Source: Streptococcus thermophilus
GTDB lineage: Bacteria; Actinomycetota; Actinomycetes; Mycobacteriales; Mycobacteriaceae
NCBI GenBank assembly: GCA_900618065.1
Contig: UYIL01000003.1
Span: 744,001-808,000 of the forward strand
DNA: 64,000 bases
Direction: 5' to 3'
Under the pieces are notes generated by a model, which was not told the DNA's origin, did no database searches, and worked only from the letters and a program-made list of their open reading frames with translations. Both the position numbers and the translations under genes were made by a program. Of the stretch, positions 51,350 through 58,794 are shown in pieces. The first letter of the stretch is position 1. Each line of letters starts with the position of its first letter.

Positions 51350-54343
51350 TTGGCCACGCGCCTAAACCGCCCCCGCCCGGAGTCGGGGAAATCCACGAAT
51401 AAATTACTACTCACCATCGGAATCGTTGCGCTGATTCTGTTCCTCGTTCCGCTGCTTGTGGGCCTTTACACCGAGTTCCGCTGGTTCGGCGATGTGGGGT
51501 ACCGCGGGGTGTTCACCAACGTCATCCTTGCTCGCGTGGCACTGTTCGTGCTCTTCGGGCTGCTCGGCGCCGCGATCACGTGGGCTGCCGCGTTCATCGC
51601 ATGGCGCAACCGTGAACGGGTCTCCGTCTTCGCCGACCCGAATTCGCCCATGGCGGCTTACCAGTCCTCTATCCAGTCCAGCGTGCGTTCCATGCTGGTG
51701 TGGCTACCCATCGTGGTGGGGCTGATCACCGGCATGATCGGGCAGGGTTCGTGGCGGACGTTCCTGCTGTGGATCAACTCCTCTTCTTTCGGGTCCCAGG
51801 ACCCGCAGTTCGGCCGTGACTTGGGCTTTTACGCCTTCGCTTTGCCGGCGCTGTCGACGCTGGTCAGCGTTTTGTCGATGCTGCTGATCATTGCTTTCCT
51901 CGTCGCTTTGGTCACGCACTACCTGCTCGGCAGTATCCGGGTGGCTAACCAAGTCAGCGGCGCGAAGGGCCACATTTCCAAGCCTGCGCGCGTTCAGCTT
52001 GCCGTCACGGCCGGTCTGTGGATGCTGGTCAAGGCGGTCGACTACTGGCTGGAGCGCTACACCCTGCTCTACGACCGCAACGATATTTTCACCGGTGCGT
52101 CCTACACCGACATCAACGCGCAATTGCCGGCACGCATCATCCTCGTGGTCATCGCTGTTCTGGTCGCGGCGGCGTTCTTCGTGTCGATCGTGTTCCGCGA
52201 TTTCCGCATTCCCGTTCTGGCGACCGTGTTGATGCTGTTTTCTTCCCTGGTGATCGGCCAGGCGTGGCCGGCGATGGTGGAGCAGTTCTCCGTCAAGCCC
52301 AACCGCCAGGCGCGCGAGTCCGAGTACATTCAGCGCAACATCGAAGCCACGCGCGAGGCCTATGGGCTGACTGACGCCACTGTCACCTACGACACCAACT
52401 GGGGTTCTGAGAGCACGAACGATGGGGAAGTAGGCCGCGATTCCGCGACCATCTCCAACATCCGTCTGCTTGACCCGGAGATTCTGTCGCCGACGTTCAC
52501 GCAGAACCAGCAGCTGCGCAACTTCTACGGTTTCCCCGACCAGCTGGCCATGGACCGCTACACCGTCGACGGCGAACTGCGCGACTACGTCGTGGCCGCC
52601 CGTGAGCTCGACCCGAATGCTCTGCGTGAGAACCAGCAAGACTGGCTCAACCGCCACACGGTGTACACGCACGGAAACGGTTTCGTGGCCGCTCAGGCCA
52701 ACATTGTCGACGAAGCTGCCCAGGATGCTGGCTCCACCCGCGGTGGCCTGCCGGTGTTCACAGTGTCGGACCTGCAAGCCAACACCAACGCGGAAGAAAA
52801 GGAAGACGCCGAAGAACTGGGTATCCGAGTGGACCAGCCGCGCGTCTACTACGGCCCGGTCATCGCGTCGGCTGAAGACGGCCTTGACTACGCCATCGTC
52901 GGCGATGTCGGCCAGGGCCCGCTCGAGTACGACACCGACTCTTCCTCCTTCACCTACGACGGTGAAGGCGGCGTGAGCATCGGCAACTGGATCGACCGCC
53001 TTGCGTACGCGGTGAAGTACCAGGAGCTCAACCTCATCCTGTCGGACCGTGTCGGCAGCGAGTCCAAGATCCTCTACGACCGTGACCCGCGCCAGCGCGT
53101 GGAGAAGGTCGCACCGTGGCTAACCACCGACAGCACCACGTACCCCGCTGTTATCGACGGCCGCATCAAGTGGATCGTCGACGGCTACACCACGCTGTCT
53201 GCCCTGCCGTACTCCACCCGTGAATCCCTGCAGGACACCACGCAGGATGCACTTAACCCGGAGGGCACCAACCAACGCTTGGTCAACAACGAGGTCGGTT
53301 ACATCCGCAACTCCGTCAAGGCGACGGTCGACGCCTACGACGGTTCAGTCGACCTCTACGCCTTCGACGAAGAGGACCCGGTCTTAGAGGCGTGGATGGG
53401 CGCTTTCCCGGACACGGTGAAGCCCGCTAGCGAGATTTCCGAATCACTGCGCGATCACCTGCGCTACCCGGAGGACCTGTTCAAGGTCCAGCGCGAGCTG
53501 CTGGCCCGCTACCACGTGTCTGACCCGGGCGTGTTCTTCAACAACGACGCTTTCTGGTCTGTCCCGAACGATCCGACTGCTCCGGAAGGACGTCAGGAGC
53601 TCAACCAGCCGCCGTACTACGTTGTGGCCGCCGACCCGGAAACGGGTGACCCGACCTTCCAGCTGATCACCCCGTACCGTGGTCTGAGCCGTGAGTTCCT
53701 CGCTGCGCACATGACGGTCACCTCCGACCCGGATAACTACGGCCAGATCACCGTCCGCGTGCTGCCGACTAATACGCAGACGCAGGGTCCGAAGCAGGCC
53801 CAGGATGCTCTGATGTCATCCGACCAGGTGGCCCGTGACCGTACCCTGTGGGAAGGCTCCAACACGCTGAAGAACGGCAACCTGCTCACCCTGCCGGTGG
53901 CTAACGGTGAGATCCTTTACGTCGAGCCGATTTATTCGCAGCGCAAGGACCAGGAATCCGCGTTCCCGAAGCTGCTGCGTGTGTTGGTGTTCTACAAGGG
54001 GCGCGTCGGTTACGCCCCGACAATCTCCCAGGCGCTCAACCAGGTGGGCATCGACTCGAAGGAGGCCCAAGACATCTCCATCGTGGACTCCGAGGACTCG
54101 ACCACGTCCGACGCCGAGGATCAGGCCACGGCAACAGACCCGGGCAACACCGACGCGGAGAGCGAGGAGAGCGAAGGTGACAGCGACACCGCCACCCCGC
54201 CGGCTAACCAAGAGGAAGCCCTAACGGCTATCGACGATGCCCTGCGCGGCCTCGAGGACGCCCGTGACGGTTCCTTCGAGGAGTACGGCCGAGCCCTGGA
54301 CCAGCTCGACCGCGCCGTCGAGGAATACCAGAAGGGACAGTAG
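51350..54343 (+). CDS. UPF0182 family large membrane protein
   Basis: The 997-residue protein has about seven N-terminal transmembrane helices (within residues 20-315), then a large soluble domain of about 600 residues with motifs YTVDGELRDYVVAARELD and RIKWIVDGYTTLSALPYS, and an acidic Ser/Thr-rich linker before a C-terminal coiled segment. This is the COG1615/UPF0182 family, conserved in Actinobacteria and of unknown role. The start is TTG at 51350 behind ATAAGGAG. Confidence 0.92.
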   Translation: MATRLNRPRPESGKSTNKLLLTIGIVALILFLVPLLVGLYTEFRWFGDVGYRGVFTNVILARVALFVLFGLLGAAITWAAAFIAWRNRERVSVFADPNSPMAAYQSSIQSSVRSMLVWLPIVVGLITGMIGQGSWRTFLLWINSSSFGSQDPQFGRDLGFYAFALPALSTLVSVLSMLLIIAFLVALVTHYLLGSIRVANQVSGAKGHISKPARVQLAVTAGLWMLVKAVDYWLERYTLLYDRNDIFTGASYTDINAQLPARIILVVIAVLVAAAFFVSIVFRDFRIPVLATVLMLFSSLVIGQAWPAMVEQFSVKPNRQARESEYIQRNIEATREAYGLTDATVTYDTNWGSESTNDGEVGRDSATISNIRLLDPEILSPTFTQNQQLRNFYGFPDQLAMDRYTVDGELRDYVVAARELDPNALRENQQDWLNRHTVYTHGNGFVAAQANIVDEAAQDAGSTRGGLPVFTVSDLQANTNAEEKEDAEELGIRVDQPRVYYGPVIASAEDGLDYAIVGDVGQGPLEYDTDSSSFTYDGEGGVSIGNWIDRLAYAVKYQELNLILSDRVGSESKILYDRDPRQRVEKVAPWLTTDSTTYPAVIDGRIKWIVDGYTTLSALPYSTRESLQDTTQDALNPEGTNQRLVNNEVGYIRNSVKATVDAYDGSVDLYAFDEEDPVLEAWMGAFPDTVKPASEISESLRDHLRYPEDLFKVQRELLARYHVSDPGVFFNNDAFWSVPNDPTAPEGRQELNQPPYYVVAADPETGDPTFQLITPYRGLSREFLAAHMTVTSDPDNYGQITVRVLPTNTQTQGPKQAQDALMSSDQVARDRTLWEGSNTLKNGNLLTLPVANGEILYVEPIYSQRKDQESAFPKLLRVLVFYKGRVGYAPTISQALNQVGIDSKEAQDISIVDSEDSTTSDAEDQATATDPGNTDAESEESEGDSDTATPPANQEEALTAIDDALRGLEDARDGSFEEYGRALDQLDRAVEEYQKGQ

Positions 54344-54656
54344 CCAGGTACGGCCAAAACGGGCCGTACCTGACCCATTAGCGGTGAACGATATGGGCAT
54401 TTCAGTCCCATAATTCCAAAGCGATAACTCACTGACCAGCACTTACTGTCCAGGGCTTGTGGGTCGGTGCGCTACATCGTTCACACAGTCTCAACCTGAA
54501 CAGCTGGCTAACTCCCGGCGAACGGGTGGTGAACCCCGCATTCACCCCCTGGTCCACTTTCGTGTGTGGCCAGGGGATTTGTCGTTCTGGAAGAGTCTGC
54601 GTATAGTTAACAACCGTTGCCGATACGGCAGCAGGTGAAGTTCATAACTCACTCGA
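54344..54656. promoter_or_regulatory. Intergenic region with hairpin and tRNA promoter
   Basis: The 313-bp gap holds an 11-bp perfect hairpin (CAGGTACGGCC, loop AAAAC, complement) at 54345-54372, probably ending the UPF0182 transcript. A promoter for the tRNA follows: TTGTCG at 54579-54584 and TATAGT at 54602-54607 with the ideal 17-bp spacer. No gene is seen. Confidence 0.65.
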
Positions 54657-54730
54657 CGCGGGGTGGAGCAGCTCGGTAGCTCGCTGGGCTCATAACCCAG
54701 AGGTCGTTGGTTCGAATCCAGCCCCCGCTA
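54657..54730 (+). tRNA. Initiator tRNA-fMet (CAT)
   Basis: The sequence folds into a cloverleaf with acceptor CGCGGGG/CCCCGCT, D arm GAGCAGCTCGGTAGCTC, anticodon arm CTGGGCTCATAACCCAG (anticodon CAT) and T arm GTTGGTTCGAATCCAGC. The unpaired first base (C1 with U72) and three G-C pairs in the anticodon stem are initiator features, and the sequence closely resembles actinobacterial tRNA-fMet. CCA is not encoded. Confidence 0.93.
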
Positions 54731-54737
54731 CTAAGAT

Positions 54738-54773
54738 AAGGCCCCTACCAGTGCAAATGCTGGTAGGGGCCTT
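54738..54773 (+). terminator. Terminator after the initiator tRNA
   Basis: A perfect 14-bp stem, AAGGCCCCTACCAG and its complement, with an 8-nt loop, starts 8 nt after the tRNA. The 3' arm ends in CCTT followed by CTTCATTTT. Confidence 0.85.
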
Positions 54774-54982
54774 CTTCATTTTGTGAGCGGATCACCATTT
54801 GGTGCACTAGCTGGTGCACTAGGGTCAAAATCCTGCACCAAACGGAACTGCGACGCTCCAACGAAGCGGCGCAGGTTTTCGGGGCATTGCTTAGTGATTG
54901 CGAGGTCGGCGGCAACGAAGGAACGCCACGGGAGCCGGCAGTTCGGGGGGTCTGCCTATCTCGGGGGTGAGACTGCTCAACC
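54774..54982. other. Island boundary region without a gene
   Basis: After the tRNA terminator, about 200 bp contain a repeated GGTGCACTAG sequence (two copies within 54798-54822) and the inverted TTTGGTGCA/TGCACCAAA pair. No supported gene was found. It looks like the scarred edge of an integrated element. Confidence 0.4.
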
Positions 54983-55102
54983 GTGGCGTTCGGGAGAAAG
55001 CTTATTGAGGGCGGCAAGTCCGTCAGCGCTGTAGCGCGCACCTTCAACGTCTCGCGGCCGACGATCTATCGCGCTCTCAAGCGCATTGACGCCGACGCTT
55101 AA
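54983..55102 (+). pseudogene. C-terminal relic of a serine recombinase (resolvase)
   Basis: The last 39 codons of a frame encode GRKLIEGGKSVSAVARTFNV then SRPTIYRALKRIDADA and a stop, which is the C-terminal helix-turn-helix of Tn3-type resolvases and invertases. A stop codon lies just upstream in frame and the catalytic domain is missing, so only a remnant survives. Confidence 0.75.
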
Positions 55103-55111
55103 ACACAGGCT

Positions 55112-55165
55112 GCGTCGCTAGCGCCCGCACCCGGCAAGCGAAGCATCGGGCTGCGCTAGCGACGC
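55112..55165. repeat. 13-bp perfect inverted repeat next to the recombinase relic
   Basis: GCGTCGCTAGCGC at 55112-55124 and its exact complement at 55153-55165 flank a 28-nt spacer. It begins 9 nt after the recombinase relic. It could be a terminator of the lost gene or an old recombination site. Confidence 0.5.
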
Positions 55166-55273
55166 TCGGCGCAGATAGGCACTGCACTGCTGGGATACGC
55201 CTGCGACCGGCAGAGCCGGGCCGAATACGGGATTGACCGCATACACCCCGTATTCGTGCAAAGGAGCACTGCC

Positions 55274-56296
55274 ATGTCCACTCATTCCCACACGCTCGCC
55301 TCCCACGGCGAGATCCTCGCGAACCTCCCCGGCATCCTCGGTTTCTACCCGAACAACTCGCTGATCCTCGCGTTCTTCGTCGACGACGAGGGCGTCGACA
55401 CCGTCCGCCTCGGCCCGGTCGCGCGGTTCGACCTGGACGAAGCTGTTGCAAAGCTCACCGAGAGCCGCGAGCGGTTCGCAGCGTGGGTCCACCACCTCGA
55501 ACTCGACGCTGTTATCGCGTACATGATCAGCGACGACATTGCACAGCCGATCTTCGACGAGACGGCCACGTACCTCACCAGCGGGGCAGTGCACCTACCG
55601 CCGCTGCTCGGGGTGGTGCAGGTGCCCGAGATCGTCACCGGGGCTGCGTGGTGGTCTGTGTACCAGCATCCGCTCATCGACGAGCCGCGCCACGGCGTTG
55701 TCGGCGAGGTCGCCGCATCAGCGGCGCTGCGGCAAATGCTAGAGCACACCGGCGAGCTGCCGGAGCCGAGCAAAGACGACATCGAGGCACGGTTGAACAG
55801 CACCGATCACGGCATCGACGCCGCAGAGCACGCCGACATCATCGAAGACGCGCTGGCGTATATCCCGCCCATGTTCGCAGACATGCTGCAGCGTGAATAC
55901 GAGCAGGCAGCGGCAGGGATCACCCAGCCGAGCACCCGCGCAGTTCGATCGGCGTTGAAATGCTTCACCACGCCGCGCTTGCGAGACACGCTGCTCGCGG
56001 CACTGCTCGATGACCCGCAGGCTGGCCTTGCGTTCATAGAGAAGGTTATGCGCGCTGTCCCGACCAGCTGGCCAGGGATGCGCGCGCAGCTCACCACCAC
56101 TGTTGCCGTGCTTGCGCACGCCACCGGCCAACCGGGGCTAGCTGGCGTGGCTGCGCAGCGAGCCACCGAGATCGGGCCAGACGAGAACTTCCCGTCGCTG
56201 GTCGCGAAGCTCACCGACATCGGCCAAGGCGAGCGGATGGTCGAGCTTGTCCGCGAAGGCGCTGAGAAGACCCGCACGATCTTGTTCACCGAGTAG
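55274..56296 (+). CDS. DUF4192 family protein
   Basis: The 340-residue protein begins LASHGEILANLPGILGFYPNNSLILAFF and continues VRLGPVARFDLDEAVAKL, the classic opening of DUF4192, an actinobacterial family of unknown function often on mobile elements or with DNA-processing genes. The C-terminal half is helical (RAVPTSWPGMRAQLTTTVAVLAHATGQPGLA). AAAGGAG precedes the ATG at 55274. It is followed by a clear terminator and then by an SSB-like gene. Confidence 0.85.
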   Translation: MSTHSHTLASHGEILANLPGILGFYPNNSLILAFFVDDEGVDTVRLGPVARFDLDEAVAKLTESRERFAAWVHHLELDAVIAYMISDDIAQPIFDETATYLTSGAVHLPPLLGVVQVPEIVTGAAWWSVYQHPLIDEPRHGVVGEVAASAALRQMLEHTGELPEPSKDDIEARLNSTDHGIDAAEHADIIEDALAYIPPMFADMLQREYEQAAAGITQPSTRAVRSALKCFTTPRLRDTLLAALLDDPQAGLAFIEKVMRAVPTSWPGMRAQLTTTVAVLAHATGQPGLAGVAAQRATEIGPDENFPSLVAKLTDIGQGERMVELVREGAEKTRTILFTE

Positions 56297-56306
56297 CACC
56301 ACACAC

Positions 56307-56338
56307 CCCGTTGCAGCGATGCAACGGGTTTTCTTTTT
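56307..56338 (+). terminator. Terminator of the DUF4192 gene
   Basis: CCCGTTGCA and its complement TGCAACGGG form a 9-bp stem with GCGA loop, followed by TTTTCTTTTT: a canonical intrinsic terminator. Confidence 0.85.
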
Positions 56339-56457
56339 CGCTGTATCGCCGTGGCTGGCGACAACAGACACTTCAACGAGGCAGGGGAGCGACCCCTAGA
56401 CAGCAGAGCTGTCTCCAACAGACGGATTGACCATCAATCCGAACAAGGAGGCACCTG

Positions 56458-56601
56458 ATGCGCGACATCACCCACACCGACCTGGAACTGCTCTACCAGC
56501 TCGCCGACGGCATCGACGGCGAGGACGCCGATCCGGGCGCAGCACAAGAACTGCGCGACCTAGAGGCGGCAGGCACACCGCTGCCCTGGGCAGTGCTGTA
56601 A
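56458..56601 (+). CDS. Small acidic protein of 47 residues
   Basis: ATG 56458 lies behind a perfect AAGGAGG (7-8 nt). The 47-residue product is acidic and helical (MRDITHTDLELLYQLADGID, then GEDADPGAAQELRDLEAAG and PLPWAVL). The strong ribosome binding site and good codon use support a real gene. It lies between the DUF4192 gene and the ssb-like gene. Function unknown; no homologue recognised. Confidence 0.6.
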   Translation: MRDITHTDLELLYQLADGIDGEDADPGAAQELRDLEAAGTPLPWAVL

Positions 56602-56691
56602 CGACAGCGCAACCACCCCGCAGCAGCAAAGCAGCTGCTTAACCACCACATTGCACAGCAATTCACACCCACTCACGTAAGGAGAACCATC

Positions 56692-57111
56692 ATGTCCAAC
56701 CCCTTCAACAACGGCACCATCGTCGGCAACGCAGCTCGCGCACCGAAGCTGTTCGAGCACGCAAACGGTGGCGCGACGGTGAAACTCAGCGTCTATGCGC
56801 GCAACACCTTCAAGAACAAGGCCACCGGCAAGGTCGAGTCCGAGATCGTGGAGCTGACCGGCTACGTCCAGGACGCGAAGAACCCCGGCGTGTTCGGCTG
56901 CATCGGCAACGGCGATCGCGTTGCGGTGAGCTACTCGCTGAAGACTGACAACTACACCGATAAGGACGGCAACAAGCACTATCCGCTGGTAGCGCGCATC
57001 GACACTGTGCAGCTGATCGACTCCAAGAAGGAGTCTGAGGCACGAGCAGCACGCCGCGAGAACAGCGCAGATAACGCTGCTGCTAATGACTCTGAAGAAG
57101 TGCCGTTCTAG
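56692..57111 (+). CDS. Single-stranded DNA-binding protein-like (plasmid/phage type)
   Basis: The 139-residue protein has an OB-fold pattern (GTIVGNAARAPKLFEHANGGATVKLSVYARNTF...VELTGYVQDAKNPGVFGCIGNGDRVAVSYSLKTDNYTDKDGNKHYPLVARIDTVQLID), a short disordered linker, and the acidic tip DSEEVPF like the SSB tail that recruits repair proteins. It is shorter and divergent from chromosomal SSB. AAGGAG lies before the ATG and a terminator follows. It belongs to the accessory island. Confidence 0.85.
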   Translation: MSNPFNNGTIVGNAARAPKLFEHANGGATVKLSVYARNTFKNKATGKVESEIVELTGYVQDAKNPGVFGCIGNGDRVAVSYSLKTDNYTDKDGNKHYPLVARIDTVQLIDSKKESEARAARRENSADNAAANDSEEVPF

Positions 57112-57122
57112 TTGCAACAACA

Positions 57123-57153
57123 CCCCGCAGGGAAACCTGCGGGGTTATTTTTT
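57123..57153. terminator. Bidirectional terminator after the ssb-like gene
   Basis: CCCCGCAGG, loop GAAA, CCTGCGGGG, then TTATTTTTT. On the other strand it contains the stop codon of a small convergent frame, so it may serve both. Confidence 0.85.
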
Positions 57154-57342
57154 CAGCACAGACCACGCATAACGCCGTCGCCGTCCAGTACGGGAGCGCT
57201 GATACTCCTGCTCCAGACGCTCTGTCTCTACACAGTGCATTACATGAGCCATTACATGCGCTGTTTTACTGCACTGTGTACTAGCCATTCCATTACGCAC
57301 TACGCTGGCGCACTTCAAGTTCATTGAAATCTTCTCAGACAT
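57145..57342 (-). CDS. Possible small basic protein of 65 residues
   Basis: An ATG at 57342 has AAGGAG 9 nt upstream, in the same GAGAACCA context as the ssb-like gene's ribosome binding site. The 65-residue product (MSEKISMNLKCASVVRNGMA...TGRRRRYAWSVLKK) has three or four cysteines and a basic end. It stops inside the shared terminator. No homologue is recognised and the start context is the main support. Confidence 0.4.
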   Translation of the reverse strand: MSEKISMNLKCASVVRNGMASTQCSKTAHVMAHVMHCVETERLEQEYQRSRTGRRRRYAWSVLKK

Positions 57343-57480
57343 TAGTGGTTCTCCTTCAAGTGAAGAATGCTTTAACTGGCCCCACCTTACCGGCATTCCT
57401 CTCAAACTTGGCCTCTGTTCGCTATGAGCGTTGGGGCACAGCGCCTAAGGCGCATACGGAAGCTGGGTTAACATTTACTC

Positions 57481-58161
57481 ATGTCTGTTTCTGAGCTGTC
57501 CACCAGTACCCAGAACTATTTGAAAGCTATCTGGGGGCTAAAGGAATGGTCATCCGAGCCCGTTACCGCCACACTTATAGCGAAACAGCTGGGACTCAAG
57601 CTCTCCTCGGTCTCCGATGCAGTGCGCAAAATGTCGAAGCAAGGGCTCGTGTCACACACGCCCTATGGCTCTGTGGAGTTAACCGAACTTGGCAGGCAGT
57701 ACGCATTGGTCATGGTGCGCCGCCACCGATTGCTTGAGTCTTTTTTGGTTCAAGCATTGGATTATACGTGGGACGAGGTCCATGATGAAGCCGAAAATCT
57801 TGAACACGCGGTGTCTGACATGCTCATAGAGCGCGTGGATAAGTTCCTCAATTACCCCACTAGGGATCCACACGGCGACCCTATCCCTACGGTTGATGGA
57901 CAGGTCACTATCCCCAGTGCGCACCGTCTCACCGACAGCGGCGCACAACCGCAGGTGACCGTGGAACGCATTTCTGATTCCGACCCACAACTGCTGGCCT
58001 TCCTCAAAGAGCAAGGCATCGTCATTGGGGCTGTTCTTACCACGCGCGAAGGAACGCCCTTTTCAGAATCGCTCGAAGTACAGGTAGCCGACAGTACTCA
58101 GTGGGTAGTACTTGGGCGCCCAGCTACGGACGCAGTGTTTGTAGCACACCACAGCCTGTAG
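57481..58161 (+). CDS. DtxR/MntR-family metal-dependent regulator
   Basis: The 226-residue protein has an N-terminal winged helix (STSTQNYLKAIWGL...VTATLIAKQLGLKLSSVSDAVRKMSKQGLVSHTPYGSVELTELG), the dimerisation and metal-binding domain (MVRRHRLLESFLVQALDYTWDEVHDEAENLEHAVSDMLIERVDKFL with the HRLLE, DEVHDEAE and EHAVSD landmarks) and an SH3-like C-terminus. This is the DtxR family; MntR and IdeR cannot be separated by eye. It lies directly before the nrdIEF operon and may sense manganese or iron. Confidence 0.88.
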   Translation: MSVSELSTSTQNYLKAIWGLKEWSSEPVTATLIAKQLGLKLSSVSDAVRKMSKQGLVSHTPYGSVELTELGRQYALVMVRRHRLLESFLVQALDYTWDEVHDEAENLEHAVSDMLIERVDKFLNYPTRDPHGDPIPTVDGQVTIPSAHRLTDSGAQPQVTVERISDSDPQLLAFLKEQGIVIGAVLTTREGTPFSESLEVQVADSTQWVVLGRPATDAVFVAHHSL

Positions 58162-58204
58162 TCTTTCCCTTTCTCATTAATCCTGTCCCTACCTGCCCTT
58201 TTAA

Positions 58205-58248
58205 AAACTACGGTGCGGCGTAGTTTGCAACTACGGTAGTACGTAGTT
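58205..58248. promoter_or_regulatory. Tandem dyad operators upstream of nrdI
   Basis: Two inverted repeats with the same core AACTACG-N6-CGTAGTT stand side by side at 58205-58226 (8-bp arms) and 58229-58248 (7-bp arms). Their centres are 23 bp apart, about two helical turns, so one regulator could bind both on one DNA face. They lie 60 bp before the nrdI start and just after the DtxR-like gene. They do not match the known NrdR box. Confidence 0.7.
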
Positions 58249-58307
58249 AATCTTTTCGATCATCACCTATCCCACTTATGGCTAAGGCCAGGATGAGCAG
58301 GATTGTC

Positions 58308-58727
58308 ATGTCAGACTCACCAGATTTGGTGTACTTTTCTAGCGTTTCTGAAAACACAAAAAGATTCGTCGAACGCTTAGATAGACCCGCAGTGCGCATT
58401 CCACTGCGGCCCAAGAAAACCGGAATGATCCAGGTTTCACACCCGTACGTACTCATCGTTCCAACCTACGGCGGTGGCTCGCTCAAACGCGCAGTCCCCA
58501 AACAGGTCATCGACTTCCTCAATGACCCAATCAACCGTTCCTTTATCCGGGGCGTGATTACCTCAGGCAATACCAACTTCGGAAGCGCTTACTGCGTCGC
58601 CGGCCGCATCATTTCCGCTAAGTGCCACGTTCCAGAGCTGTATCACTTCGAGCTACTCGGCACGCAGAAGGACGTTGCCGCTGTAAAGCAGGGCCTTCAC
58701 AAGTTTTGGGAGCAGCAAAGCAACTAA
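58308..58727 (+). CDS. nrdI: NrdI flavodoxin-like protein
   Basis: The 139-residue flavodoxin-like protein has the FMN phosphate loop [16 protein letters not shown], the loop VPTYGGGSL and [15 protein letters not shown]. NrdI in its reduced FMN form produces superoxide that activates NrdF, loading Mn in class Ib or hydroxylating the tyrosine in class Ie. The ATG at 58308 gives the family-like start; an earlier ATG at 58278 has no ribosome binding site. nrdE follows. Confidence 0.92.
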   Translation: MSDSPDLVYFSSVSENTKRFVERLDRPAVRIPLRPKKTGMIQVSHPYVLIVPTYGGGSLKRAVPKQVIDFLNDPINRSFIRGVITSGNTNFGSAYCVAGRIISAKCHVPELYHFELLGTQKDVAAVKQGLHKFWEQQSN

Positions 58728-58794
58728 CAATTACACCCCATTGATTTCCCACAAAATGAAGACCACATCCGCAACACACAGATTGGAAACCACA

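Noticed and set aside
54745..55047. 100-codon frame on the - strand after the initiator tRNA
   Set aside because: It runs through the tRNA terminator, has no ribosome binding site and no recognisable domain; it overlaps the recombinase relic on the other strand.
58205..58248. NrdR boxes upstream of nrdI
   Set aside because: The repeats are AACTACG-N6-CGTAGTT with 23-bp centre spacing, not the A/T-rich NrdR consensus with its typical spacing.
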